Part shown: positions 50,201 through 63,900 of the stretch, piece after piece
Position numbering within the stretch: position 1 is the first letter of the stretch
How the letters are laid out: each line of letters starts with the position of its first letter
Assembly (NCBI RefSeq): GCF_958295425.1
Contig: NC_081139.1
Location: forward strand, 24,348,888-24,412,887
DNA from: Solea solea
Lineage: Eukaryota; Chordata; Actinopteri; Pleuronectiformes; Soleidae
Direction: 5' to 3'
DNA: 64,000 nt
Made by a program: the position numbers and the translations under genes
The notes under the pieces: model-generated
Database searches by the model: none
What the model saw: only the letters and a program-made list of their open reading frames with translations
What the model was told of the DNA's origin: nothing

Positions 50201-53200
50201 GATTGATAGAGGACTGCAGGTATGTATTCTTTCTTTTTAGAGCTGCAACAAATGATTATTATCTATAATCAACTAATCTATCCATTAATTGTTTTAATTG
50301 TTTTTTATTAGTTTGATCCAAAAATGCTCAAATAAAATGTGTCTCCCAAACCTGGAATTGATGAGGTTTCTCAAATGTCTAGTTTTCATTGTCATATGGT
50401 GCAAAGAAACCAGACGAAAATCAAATTTAAAAAGGTTTGGGGAAAAAACACATCGATGAACAAAGTAGATGACAATTAATATAGTACTCAATGAATAATC
50501 GATTACTCGTTGCTGCCCCACTTCTTTTATTCAAGTGCGTGTCTGTGGGGGAGATGTTGGCTGCTGGCGGTCGGAGTGCACGAGTGGGGGGATTTGGGTA
50601 AGGTCAGGGTTCAGCGTGAGGGCTGGACAAGTGGATTGGCGCTCTACTTCTGGTCATGTCTGCGACTAATCCCAAGGACTGATTAGTAAAGACACATGAC
50701 ACATTAACCCCCTCCGTGGTGCACTCACCTTAGGCTGGGCCCGGCGTGGAAACGCCACTTTTGGGTCGATCTGTAGGAGAAAGATGAGAAGAAACTGGGT
50801 TAAAAATCACGTTTAAAAAAAAACATTTTTACTGTGCGTGATGAACTGTGATGATTGCAGAATTACTGCATTACAGATTAAAGATTTTGTTTTTTTATCC
50901 GTTTTATTTATTGGCATTTACTATGTCGTCCGTTGAACTTCAGCCGTGTATGAATACAAAGTCTAACTTTTTTCGATCATAAGTAACAATTTCCAATTTC
51001 CTTTTCCCTTCCAACTTCCCTCCGACACAATCTGGGCTTGGCCTGCACATTTTATGTGGTAATAAAATACAGAGATGACCATAAAGTATTGAAACAACAG
51101 CATCTACATTACTTATATAAGCCATGCATTAAAATATGTTGTGTACATATATATATCTATATATTTAGTTTGCCAAAAAGTCATTTAGATACATATTTTA
51201 TCTACATGGCATCAGCCAGACATTTTACTTATGCTTGGGGGTCACTAAGATACCAATAGATTCCATAATAAGTGGCGTACTTCCTCCAAAAACAGTAGGG
51301 TTGCAATGATTCATTGATTATTAATCAATTAGTAAATTAATCATCAACCTTTTGATAAGTAATTAATCAGTTTGCTTGTTTTTTTAATAATAAAAACAAG
51401 CACTCTGGTTGTTCTTTGCTCCAACTCCAATTAAAACTGAATACATTTGGTATGTGGGCAAAACACAACATTTGAGAGCTTCATCATTAATCAACAATGT
51501 TCAACATCTTCTGGACCAAACAACTAATTGGCAGATTAATCGAAAAGAATCTGTTTGCTGCAGCTAGAGATGACATGATACCACTTCTTTCAGGCCTTTA
51601 AAACCACAAATTTGTTTTAACAACACATCTGTGCTGAAGCTATTTCAATTTTGACTGTGTGTGCATAGTAAATCATGCCATATACGGGATTTTTTGGATT
51701 GTATTGGATGGTAAATTTGTATCTGTCCGATATCTGATCCAGTGATTTTCACCAGTATCGTATCGCTCATCCCTAGTTGCAGCCCTAAAGAACAGAAAGT
51801 AAAGATCTATTGTACTTAATCATGCGTCCTTTACAACTAGGGATCTCTGACATCACACACATTAGAAATAATGTCAGATAAAGATGTTCTTTTATGCTAA
51901 TAAATCAGGGCAGGATGATCCAAAAGGGTCTGAAAACTGAAATCAAGTCCTTTTCTAATGTGTCCTCCGAGACTTGGAAGTTCACCCTGCTTAACTTTCT
52001 TTAAAAAACGACACTCAATCTCTGTCTGCTCTGGGTATGCGAGTAGCTGATCCTGTGCTAGTGCAAAGTGAGTTCCCCCCTCTGGGCATCAATGAATTAT
52101 CACACTGTTAACAAACCAGAATTAGTTACTACACTGAGCCTTTAAGTCTGAACTTGAATTCGAAGGCCTGCAGCTCCAGAAATAGAGTGAGTATGCAAAT
52201 CTGCCAGGATGTATAGTAGCCCCTTGTTTACGCAAGCCTCAAAAAATCCACACGCACCAGCCAAACAAACAGGCATAGGCACCATACACACACGCATACA
52301 CTCTCTGAGTTCAGACACAACTAGACAGTGTGGACTCAAAACTGAACATTTATTATTCTGAAGATAATTCAGGTGGATAAGTATGGTTTTCTTAAATCTC
52401 ACACATCCACACAACCCCCCCATTTTTGGATTAGCTAGATTTGTCTGTATCCATATTTCTCCTTAGTGGAATGTCGCAGCAGTGGTCAAGGTTACAGTTA
52501 AAATTAGAAGCAAATGAGTTTTGAATGAGCTGGCCTTTAATAACGCTAAACATGCAAAGCCCGGCCTGGCATTTTAAATTTGTGTGGAATCTCGTGTTAT
52601 TCTCACCCGCGCCGACGCGAGAGATGATTTAAGGTCATAGGACCTTGTGGTGTATTATGGTCTTAGACTTCCATCTTTGCTCTAATAATTGGATGTGTGA
52701 AGAAAAACCCCTTGTGTCCCACACGGCCGCTATCAGAGGTGTTGAACTGATATTGGCAACTAAAAGGAGCCTATGAAACCGCCAGGAATAAGCACTCACA
52801 ATGTGATCAACATACACAAATCAAGGGAGGGCATTGACTCCATATCCTGTCGATCCTTTCATCCCTTTTCGATTATGATTCCCCGCCTCTGACGACAAAG
52901 CCTACAGATAGCCTATGAGGACCTTTAAGTGGCACTGATTTACCGTCGCTCCGAGAGGGTAACTAAGACGCAGCTGCGGCGTCCTTGGGAAGGATGGCAG
53001 AAGGACTTTGCACCTTGAAGTGGGACACAAAGACATGAAGAGTCATGTCACCTCCAGCTGGTCCCAGCACAAAGACGTGAGTGACAGGGACACGTCGAGA
53101 CAAAGCCAGTGACTATCAGCAACTCACAAACAGCAGCAGCGCGGCACTGGATCAGTGTTTAATGGGCCAGAGGTAACATAATATATGGATGTGTAGCTTC

Positions 53201-56200
53201 ACGCTGTAAGTAATCAACACAGTGACGTACTTAGTCTCCAGCCTTCAGCAGAAAAACCAAGCAGAAGAGGGGGGAAAAGACACAGTGGCTGTCAATGACA
53301 CGTGCAGCTCCTTCAATCTACTCTGTACGATTCCGTCAAACCCTGGCATTGTTTCTGCATTGTACCTTTATCTTAAGACATGGATAAATAGAGAAAGAAA
53401 AAAAAAAAGCTGTAGTACGTCAGAAGCTGCAGTGACCTCTGTGGCATAACACAATGACAGAATCACAGTGGAACACTGCTCCACATCATCCCCCCTTATT
53501 ATTGTATTGTGCTACTTTCATATTTATGCTCACATAAGCAACATACATTCTAACAGGACGGCCGAAAAATTAGGAAAACGCGCAATATCCGATAATTGTA
53601 CTGGTGATAAATAAACATTTAATATTTAACTATGTGGTGTTGCTGTTTTTTCTGGTTTGGGTTCAATGCTAACATAGATCCAGACAGTAAGTAGCTTATG
53701 CACTCACCGAAAAACAAGAAATGTGGGTTTTTCCATTCCAACAACATGGTTTTATTCCAAAAAATATAAGAAATAAAAATCTTAATGCCCTCCTTTAAAC
53801 ATTTTCAGGAATGTCAACCTCCTTTACCACCTGGATTGTCCGAATAAATAATAAAAATGTCAAAACAAGGTAAAAAAAAGAAAAGAAAAATTCTCATACT
53901 TACAGACAATTGACAATTTTCCAATTATCACGATAAAATGTTAGCTAATTAACTTTTTCTCCTGTGTGAACAGAAGGGAAAAAACACTGGGGCAATATCA
54001 TCGGCACGATATTGATATCGGCTGATATTGGCTATAAGGTGTGTTACCGAATAGCAGCCAACACACCAAGATCCCCTCCATATGACTACAGACTAAAACA
54101 GTGGGCTGATTAGGCTGCTACCTCCCTATCTTTTAACTGACTTGACTTTTCTTACATTGACAGTGAAGAAAACTATATTTCAATACATTATTTTCATTGA
54201 ATTATTGCTCAGCTCTAATTCTAACTCCAACCGCTACGTCTCACATTCATCCTCACTTAACAAATCCGTCTTGTTGGGGAAACAGAGGCAACCCGACGGT
54301 TACATTTCCTCCGAGCCAAAGAGGAAACGGCCTCTCGTGTTCAGGTTGGCCCACCTGCCTTTGACTGCTTTAACAAGACGAGCGCACGGGAGCTGCCCTG
54401 AGGTGATTATGTGGCAAAGACACAGGCCGTGATTTGAAGGCGACAGTGGTCGGAGACCAACTCAAACATCTGACACAAGGCTGCAGTCATATAGCAATCA
54501 CCACCACTAAATACACCAATATATTCACAACAGAAATATATGTGTTCACAAACTGAAACATGCAAGAGCCTTTCACCAATTTAACATGGGAGGGGGGGGC
54601 TTTTTCTTTTTTGAAAAACTGCCTCTTGAAAGATCCATTTCCTCTTCACCTATGCTTGGAAACACAAATATTTTTCCTTGAGAACTTGGTTTTTGGGTTT
54701 TTTCACCCAGAGAGCAGCACAATATGGTCCAATAACCATATTATTGCAGTCAATTTAACTGTGATAAATACCAAATTGGTATTTTCTTACACTTAACTGT
54801 CATTTTAGATTTTTGGGCCAGTGAGTTTGCACTGCAGAGTGTCATAATGCTCATCATCATACAAAATGTACCACGATTAAACAAGACTCTGCCAAGGCTT
54901 AAACCAGGGGTGTCAAACTCATTTTTGTTTAGGTGCCACATACAGTACAATTTGATCTCAAGTGGGCCGGACCCATAAAATAATAGCATGATAACCTATG
55001 AACAACAAGAACTCTGAATTTTTCTCCTTTGCTTTACATTTAATGAAGGATGTTTTTTTTTACAAAACATGGAATTTCTTGATAAATATAAGTGCAATTT
55101 CAACAATATAATGCCTAAATTTACCATTTACACATCACATTGGATCTATAAAGGCACACACATTTAGTCACAGGTATATGGAAGTGAAAAATATTGTATT
55201 TGACATTACGTTTAGATTGTAATCGTAATGTGAAATTTCGACAAATTCATCCTGTGGGCCGGATCGGATCCTCTGGCGGGCCATTTCTGCCCCCGGGCCG
55301 TAAGTTTGACACCCCTGGTTTAAACACTCCTCCTCGCCTGCATTTTACATAGCAGCACCTGAACTTTTTATACTCTGATCTAGTGGATCCAAAAGACTTT
55401 ATAGAACTGTACCTACTTACATCTATTACCATCTGACATCAGCACGACAAAATTCATCCTGATCTTGTGGAGGTGTCGCTGAGATCAATCTGGATCTGGA
55501 TCACGTCCGGATTTTGGGTCTGGCTGGTTTTTGAATTTTTTGTGACACAATGACAACATGTAATGGGAACATACTTGGGTGATCACCTGCCCTTCACACA
55601 AAAAATCCAATTGATGTGCCAAAAACTGTCGAGCAGAAATTGCTCACAGTAAGACAAACATCCTTGGTGGAGGTAAATATTGCACCGTCCTTCCATTTGG
55701 ATCACTTGGTGATTTTACTTTTAACTGTGCAGCCCTGTATAATAAAGAGTGTTATTGAAACTAGACAGTAGTAGTAGTATAAGAATTTTCTTGCCTAGTT
55801 AAAGGAATACTTCACCGATTAGCATTTAGCTTTGTATTACTAGAATAGGGGTAGTATTCTTGATAAATTGTGCTTCCCAACCAAATATCTTAACTTTTTT
55901 CTTTGTTTACGTGCCCACCAGTGAAACTCGGTCCTGTTAGCTTAACTGCTAGCAAAGATGGCGGACACTGTTTACATTGTGGGAATGAGGTCCCGTCCCC
56001 CTACGAGTGGGTCTAAAAAGTTTGGGATTAGCGTTGCAGTTTCAAGCCTCGGACCAAGTGTCACTGGTGGGCACGTAACAAAGAAAAGAATGACGATATT
56101 TCTCCACTCAGGGAAAACTGAGGTTGGGTAGCACAATTTTTAAAAAATACTACCCCTGTTCTGGTAAAACAAAGCTAAATGCTAATTGGAGAAGTATTCC

Positions 56201-58572
56201 TTTAAGTAAACGCCTACACATTCATATGTAGAAACAATAATTGTTTTATTACATCATAAAATAAGAAATATTATACAAACCTAACAGAAATGATCTCATA
56301 CTACACATGTTGAGAAAGCACTTTAATGTCATAGCTCTCAGGATCATCTCCACTAGGTTAGGCCTAATGCAATACCTGTAGTACTGCTACTACAGCTACG
56401 GTCATGCCATGCGGTTAAAAAAAAATCATTCTACTTCAGCGAAGAAACAGAATATATATCTAACGTGACTTCTACATCTGGCTGTACTCACAGGAAGGCA
56501 GAATCAATGAAAACTAAAGCATCTATCAGACTGACAGATTAGCCTCGAGGAAGACTGACGGGCCACAAAGCAAAAAAAAAAGTTAAAAGGACTTAGTCAG
56601 ATCACTGTTTGAAACACTCAGAAATAGCTCATCAAAGGTTTGACGGTACAGAGGAAACTCTGCGATGTAACAATCCCAGTCAGGCTGGACAAAACTATGA
56701 CTAACTCCTCAAGAACATGAAGCAAGGAAGACAAAGGTACAGTAGCTCCTCTCAGGTGGAGTTATGACTGAGTGTTCACGAAAGTGGTCTGATTAACATC
56801 CGGCTCCGTGACGTCCGACCTCGGCTCAGACTAAGCAGCAAAGTGACAGCACAGGCTACAGTATGATTTTTTTTTTTTAGTGGTTTCACTTTCAAGACTA
56901 ATCTACGACCAATAGTCACCTCACGTGGCCCAGCGCGTCCACCAGTGTTACAGACTGGAAAACAAACATCAAAACAAGAATGAAATCAATGGATGGAGAC
57001 AGACAGATAAAGATCAGATAGATCGATCGATCGATGGATAGATGGATAGATGGATAGATGGATAGATAGATAGAAGCACAGCGGGAAAGAGAAGGCACTC
57101 ATTTGTAAAACAGAGTCAGCCCATGAGAAAGTGGGCCTGTCCAGTGTAGCGGTGCAGTGGGGCCGTCCCAGCAGGCAGCCCCTCTGATTCCATTAATTAA
57201 CAGGACAAAGAGTACAAAACAGATGGGCCCGTAGAGGAACTGGGGCTACCATGCTACTACCCCCACAGGCTTTCATACATATACATTATATACACTCAGC
57301 AGCAGCCACATAATGTATGTGGAGTACAAAAATGAGCCCCCCCACACGACATATATATACTGTATGTAATTATATCAGCAGAAAGAGGGGATGATTATTA
57401 GTCACAGTATCTATATCACTGGATCTGATATGGGGGGGGGGGAACGTTAATATGACCTAAATGAATGTGTCTTTGAAATTGCTGGTCATAGCTAGGTGGT
57501 AATTAACAGCTAAGTCACTATGGTTAAGGTACAAGATTATATCAGACCGATGTCTATGTTGTGGTTGTCGTAATTAGGGCGGAACGATTTTGGGACGATA
57601 CCTTATTGTGATTTTTCTGACAGATACTGTGATTGCAATTTGATTTGCAATATTATCTTTAAAGTCAAACCTCAGCTCACAATTCACATAAAAGAAGAAA
57701 CATTACCAAAAGACACACTTTTAAAATGCAAACTACTCTCAAGTATAAACTAAAGCTGCAACTAATGACTATTTCCATTATTGATAATGTCCATTATTTG
57801 TGTGGATTAATCGATTAGTCGTCTTGTCCATAAAAACATTGAAAAATGATGAAGTTCTCAGATGTCTTGTCCAAAAACCAATATTACTCAGTTTAAATAA
57901 TTTCTTTTGTATATGGCACAAAGATGGCACTAATGTAGTAATCGAGTAATAATAATCGATGAGTTGTTGCAGCCCTAGTTGACGATTAATTGAGTAATCA
58001 ATTACTCGCCGCAGCCCTAGTATAAACCCTGAGTCAGATACGTATAACATATGTATAACATATTGCAGCCGGTGCAATATGCAAATTAAGTTGTTTCATA
58101 TTGCGATTTTTGATTTGAAAGCTACTTATTGTTCAACGTTCAACACACCTCTGCCAAATACATCGCTATATAATGCCTGGAATCCCACAGACAGCCAGCC
58201 TGGGACACTTTGGCCAACATGCCAGGACATTTTTACAACAAAATGGCACGCACGATTAAAAAAAAGCACCACGGGCTGCTCCATTATGGCAATATAATCA
58301 ATATGAGTTAAACAAAAAGCTATAAACACAAGAGGAGACAAAAGGGGTTGGCATGTCAATGCGAGCGCACACAGTGAGAGAGAGACTTGGTTTGGGCTCG
58401 GGCCAGCGGGGTCAATCTGCACAGCTGAACAATGGCACAGTAATTAGTTAACGAAGCTCACTAATGAGGAACCCCCTCTACGCCAAACCCCAACCCACCG
58501 CTACCCCCTGTAACCCTGCTGGAGTGTGACGATGACGCTGGCGTGGGACGAGTTTGTGCACATGTAGCATGG

Positions 58573-58617
<45 letters not shown>

Positions 58618-60891
58618 GAGAGAGAGAACAACCTGCCTGGATCCACCTTCAGAGCAGGTCCGGCTTTATCCCGGATCTGCGGCCACGCATGGACCTCGGA
58701 AGCCCAATCCAGTTTGTTTCCTCAAATCCGATTAGTTGCTTTTTCAGATCCATACTAATTACAGCACAGGAGCTAGGCCTCTCTCTCTCTCTCTCTCTCT
58801 CTACCTCCTCCTCCTGCTTCTCTACCTTTTCCATCCCCCCCGCTCCAGTTTTGTCTATGTCAGCATTAACAGCTAATCTCCAGTCAGGACTGAAGGAGCT
58901 CCTGCAACTAGCAACTTAACTCTCCACTAACCAGGTGTTAGACCAGTGGAGACGGTGACAGTAAACACTGGCAAACTGTGGTGCCAATGGTCCACAGAAG
59001 CTGCTGCTAACATATGTTCTTACAGTGTGGGGCTGTGGATGAAAGCAGCTATATTTGCACCATATTGCCTTTTCACAAACCTTCATTATGCCAAACACAC
59101 AGCCGTTACCACCTGCCACAACACGTCCCAATCACGAACAGAAACAACAAAAAGTACCACTTTCCAATTTGCCTAAAAAAAGTAATTGGAGTTGTGTTTA
59201 TCTGTGTTATTTGGAATTGAAAAGGCATTTTCTTTACTTTCACAACCAACGTATGAGTCGTGTAGAGAGGTTCTATTCATTCATTCTTTTTGGGCCAGCA
59301 TTTTACTTTATTTTTTTATTTTAGTAGCTCAGCGAACATTAGGCAAAGCTAAATAGCACTTTTTTTTTACTTGGACTGAGGGTATTTATTTATCCTATTA
59401 TCACCAGGGACAGCAGTTACCTTTAAATAAAACATTATATTGTAAACATTATGTAACAGTGTCCCATTCAATTTACACAAATGTCAGACTGACTGGCATG
59501 TGATGTGCATTGATTTTTGGAAATATGACTAGTGGGTGACTCAATTTGGAGGAAAAGAAAATTGCAACTTATCTATACTGGCACATCACAATATTTGTAG
59601 AACCACAAATAAATTGAATTGGGAAAAAATTCCTCATTAAAAGTCCTGAAAACAAACGAAAATCAAAATTGTTTTTGTTTTTTCTCTTTTTTAAATATAT
59701 CCGTAACTTCTAAATTGTGTTATTTTTATGGCAGAATCTGTTAACTGAAACACGCTCTCTATATTTTTCAGCTTCTTTAATGTGAATATTTTCTGGTTTC
59801 TTTGTTCCATATAACAAATAAATCATTAAAACTGATTTATTTTAGTTTGGGGAGTTTGGAAAACACTGGTCAACATCTTTGAACATTTTCTGACATTTCA
59901 TGGACCACAACACTAGTTAACAGATGAATCGACTATGAAGCTAAACGTTAGTTGCAGCCCTTTTTATTCTTTTTTTATTCTATCATTAAAACGTAATATT
60001 TGCAAACACAGCCCTTTAAAATGACACAAATCATCAGTTAATAAAGAAGTTAAAAGTCCCGCCTGCTACAATAATAATCCATCACTTATAAACATGCCAC
60101 ACTAACCCATGTCCATAATCACTGATTCGAGGGGAATGAAGTGGCAACATTTCAGAGAATACCTGTGGGCTTTTTTTTTTCAACCCGTAACTGGTCCTAG
60201 TAAAGTGTTTCTCAGAGCAAACAAATACCAGTTGTGCCCTTCTTCTCTTTCCATAGAAATCTAACAGCACACAACTGCCCTAAGGCCATACTCTGTCCTA
60301 ACAGGAAATCTGACCTCCTACCAAAACAACAACCTCTACAGAGCTCACCCGAAAAACAAAAGACAGCCTTGCATGTGCTGTATTTATATTTATAAGCACA
60401 TAGGTATAGGCAGGAATTGTGATGCTAAATCAGCATTTAAGCCCAACAGATTTGGTTTTCTATGGGTGGATAAAAAACAGTCCTGGTTGCAACAGGACTG
60501 TAAATGTTTAATAACACACGAAACCCGTAAAATGGACCTTGCACCAGTTAATGTACTTCTCACCCCTGTCGCTCTGTAACATACGTTTAATACACTATTC
60601 TTGTTTCTCTTCTTCCTGCTTCTTCTTTATTTATTATACTACACTCGGTCGGGATTTTATTTGACCTTCATTTTATTAGGGAACTCACATTGAGATTATA
60701 ATGTCTCTGACAAGTGAGGTCTAGTCAATGCACGTTTCTGGACTAATGTAACACCACATTTTTGGCAAAAAAAGAAAAAGAAAAAAGGCTTCTTCCTCAT
60801 TCCGGAAATCAACGTCTTACTCAAATATCACGCTGATCAAACAACACAGGTGTTACACCGACACAAAGTGCTCTATGTGTTAGGAAATAAC

Positions 60892-60924
<33 letters not shown>

Positions 60925-63900
60925 TATAATTATTATAATAATTATTATTATTATTATTATACAGCGAGGGTGACACTAATATTCATTCAAACACATAATT
61001 TGACCCACATTTGACACATTTTTAGAAAAAAATAATTAACCCCTCTGTCAGACTTAACTTATAATAATTTTCTAACACAACAAATGGAAATCTTGTTGCC
61101 CAACACAGAGGCCGCAGCTGAGAATAAGCCGCTTTTTGCTACAGCACATCATTTAATCATTTTGCATCAGTCATAATTCTTACTTTATTAGTGACTTTGA
61201 TTGAATTTAGGCAATAAAAAAAACACATTACTGACTTTATCGACATAGCATTTGCAAAAAATCTCAGTTTAGCAATCACGTGTGAAATCCAAGCAGGATC
61301 TTGCTGCCAGACAACAAAATGGCAATCCGTACCTTTGTTTTTAAAATGCCTGGTTTGATAAATGTCACGGTGTGGCACGCTCACCCATCTCACTGCTACC
61401 ACAACAACCTGAGCAACCAAAGCTGTGTTTGAGTTGTTACCCTTATTATTGTTTAGCCTAACACTGTATTTTGGTTTATAATAGGGCAACGCCCAACCCC
61501 ACCAGTGGCCTGCCAAGCTGAGCATGTGCCTCCAAAACCAGCGTTCACATCACACACACGCACACGGTGTGTCTTTCCAAGTCTCTGGCAGTACCTGGTT
61601 TTAATAGGTAATATGACTCACTATGTAACACTTTACAGTTGCAAAGAATTGCTTCCAAGATAACATGAAACAATGAGCAGCAATCACAGCAACGTCCTAA
61701 TAAAAATCACTGCAACTGTGTAAAAAGATGACAACTACTTTAGCTAAGAACTTTGTAAATATCAATCCACACACTCACATACACAGATAATGGCGGATTT
61801 ATGTACAGAAACAAGTGTGAAGGTCAGTGTCATGACACAGCATTATAATTGTGTGTGCGTGTGTGTGTCACAGCACAGCTGACCAACCAAACCCAGCGTC
61901 TTAAGTTCATGCAAACCAGTGGAGAAGTTGTTATGGAGACATAAATCCCATCAGGCTGTGCATTCGCTGGCAGCACTGTCTCCTGTGGCTGGCATCACCC
62001 CGGGCAACGGGCTGGCTTCGTCAACGAAACACCTCTACCTCTCTCCACCCCCTGGGGCTTGTGCTGTCTTTCCGTGCAACCGAATTACACTCTCAAATAA
62101 TTCTAGTCAGTGTGTTTCCATGATGTTAGGGAAAATAACACGATGACTGACTTAGTCTGACTAAAACCAGACTTTTTAAAAAACAAGTTAGTCCTACTGA
62201 AATTATACTAAATTAAATATCTATATTGAAGTTGCACTAACACACCCACATAATGTGGCTGGGAGTTGAATTACTATTGCATGTATTTATTCATCTGGAC
62301 CCAAACTGGCCATGCTGCTCTGCTTTGATGTGGAAATAACAAGAGCTCGTCTACAGTTAAACTGAGCTACAAATGTAGCTTGTCTACAGTTAAGTTGAGC
62401 CACAAATGTAGCTTGTCTACAGTTAAGTTGAGCTACACATGTGGCTTTTCTACAGTTAAGTAGAGCTACAAATGTAGCTTGTCGACAGTTAAGTTGAGCC
62501 ACAAATGTAGCTTGTCTACAGTTAAGTAGAGTGTCAAACCTAGCTGCTCTACAGTTAAGTTGAGCCACAAATGTAGCTTGTCCACAGTTAAGTAGAGCTA
62601 CAAACCTAGCTTCTCTAGAGTTAAGTTGAGCTACAAATGTAGCTTGTCCACAGTTAAGTTGAGCTACAATTGTAGTGTGTCTACAGTTAAGTTGAGCTAC
62701 AAATGTAGCTTGTCCACAGTTAAGTTGAGCTACAATTGTAGTGTGTCTACAATTAAGTTGAGCTACAAATGTAGGGTGTCTACAGTTAAATTGAGCTACA
62801 AATGTGGCTTGTCTACAGTTAAGTAGAGCTACAAACCTAGCTTGTCTACAGTTAAGTTGAGCTACAAACGTAGCTTGTCTACAGTTAAGTTAAGCTACAA
62901 CGTAGCTTGTCTACAGTTAGGTAGAGCTACAAACCTAGCTTGTCCACAGTTAAGTTGAGCTACTCTGATGTGTCCTAAGAAGAGTAGCTGCACAAACCTG
63001 GGTGTGTTTGTGTGAGTATAGAAAAGGTTACGACCTGACCCCCGATCCCTACAACCAATCTACATGACCAAGACAACGGCGTCCACACATTTATAGACAT
63101 TTAAATTGGAGGCAGCAGCTTTGACTCTGACTACACTACAAACCACAGGGATTCATGCATTTGTTTCAAGCCATCAAGCTGTAAAGGTTGATGAACCACA
63201 AGTGGAGCTAGGCAACGATTCAACAACAAAGCATATTGTGATATATGTAAAGACAGGAAGACATAGTTGATCGCACATTTGAGATGTGTTTCTCTGATTT
63301 AACGTGTTTGTCATTGTTTTCTGTTTACTTTGTCAACAAGTTTCACTCAGGGGCAAAACTCAATCTTAATAAATGTGCTGATTATGTTTAGGCCATATTG
63401 CCCAGTGTAAACAACAACAAACTAGTTAAAGGAGAGGAAATCACAGATAAACTTCCAACTATACAAGTTTTCTTTCCTCTGCAGCAGACATTCTAATCAA
63501 ATTCAACTAAAACAAAACTTATCTGGCTTTCCCTGACATCAGTTAATGAGCCACTGTTTCCTTTACTAAAACATTATTATAAACTAACAGTAATTTGCAA
63601 AACTGCGGCTGCTATTTCTTTATTACAATAACAAAAACAAAAAAAACCCTGTGAGCTCTGTACATAAACCCTGTGAGGGTTTTGCAAGGGGCTCCAACCC
63701 CATTCAGGTCCCCCAGGTAACCATGGCAATGAAGACCCAAGAAAGAACGCTTTCATGTTGGCACCCTGAACCAGGATTTGGAGAGGGGGAGAAAGAGGAG
63801 GAGGAGGGGAGAGGGGCTGCACTCCTCAACTTTACAAGCCGAAACACTACACACAGAATCCGGCGTGGAAAAAGTTATCCATGACAAGTTTAGGAGCAAC

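Noticed and set aside
62287..62826. Repeat proteins (NCRQATFVA and STVKLSYKC types)
   Set aside because: Both are frames through the minisatellite on opposite strands; no start context or splice support.
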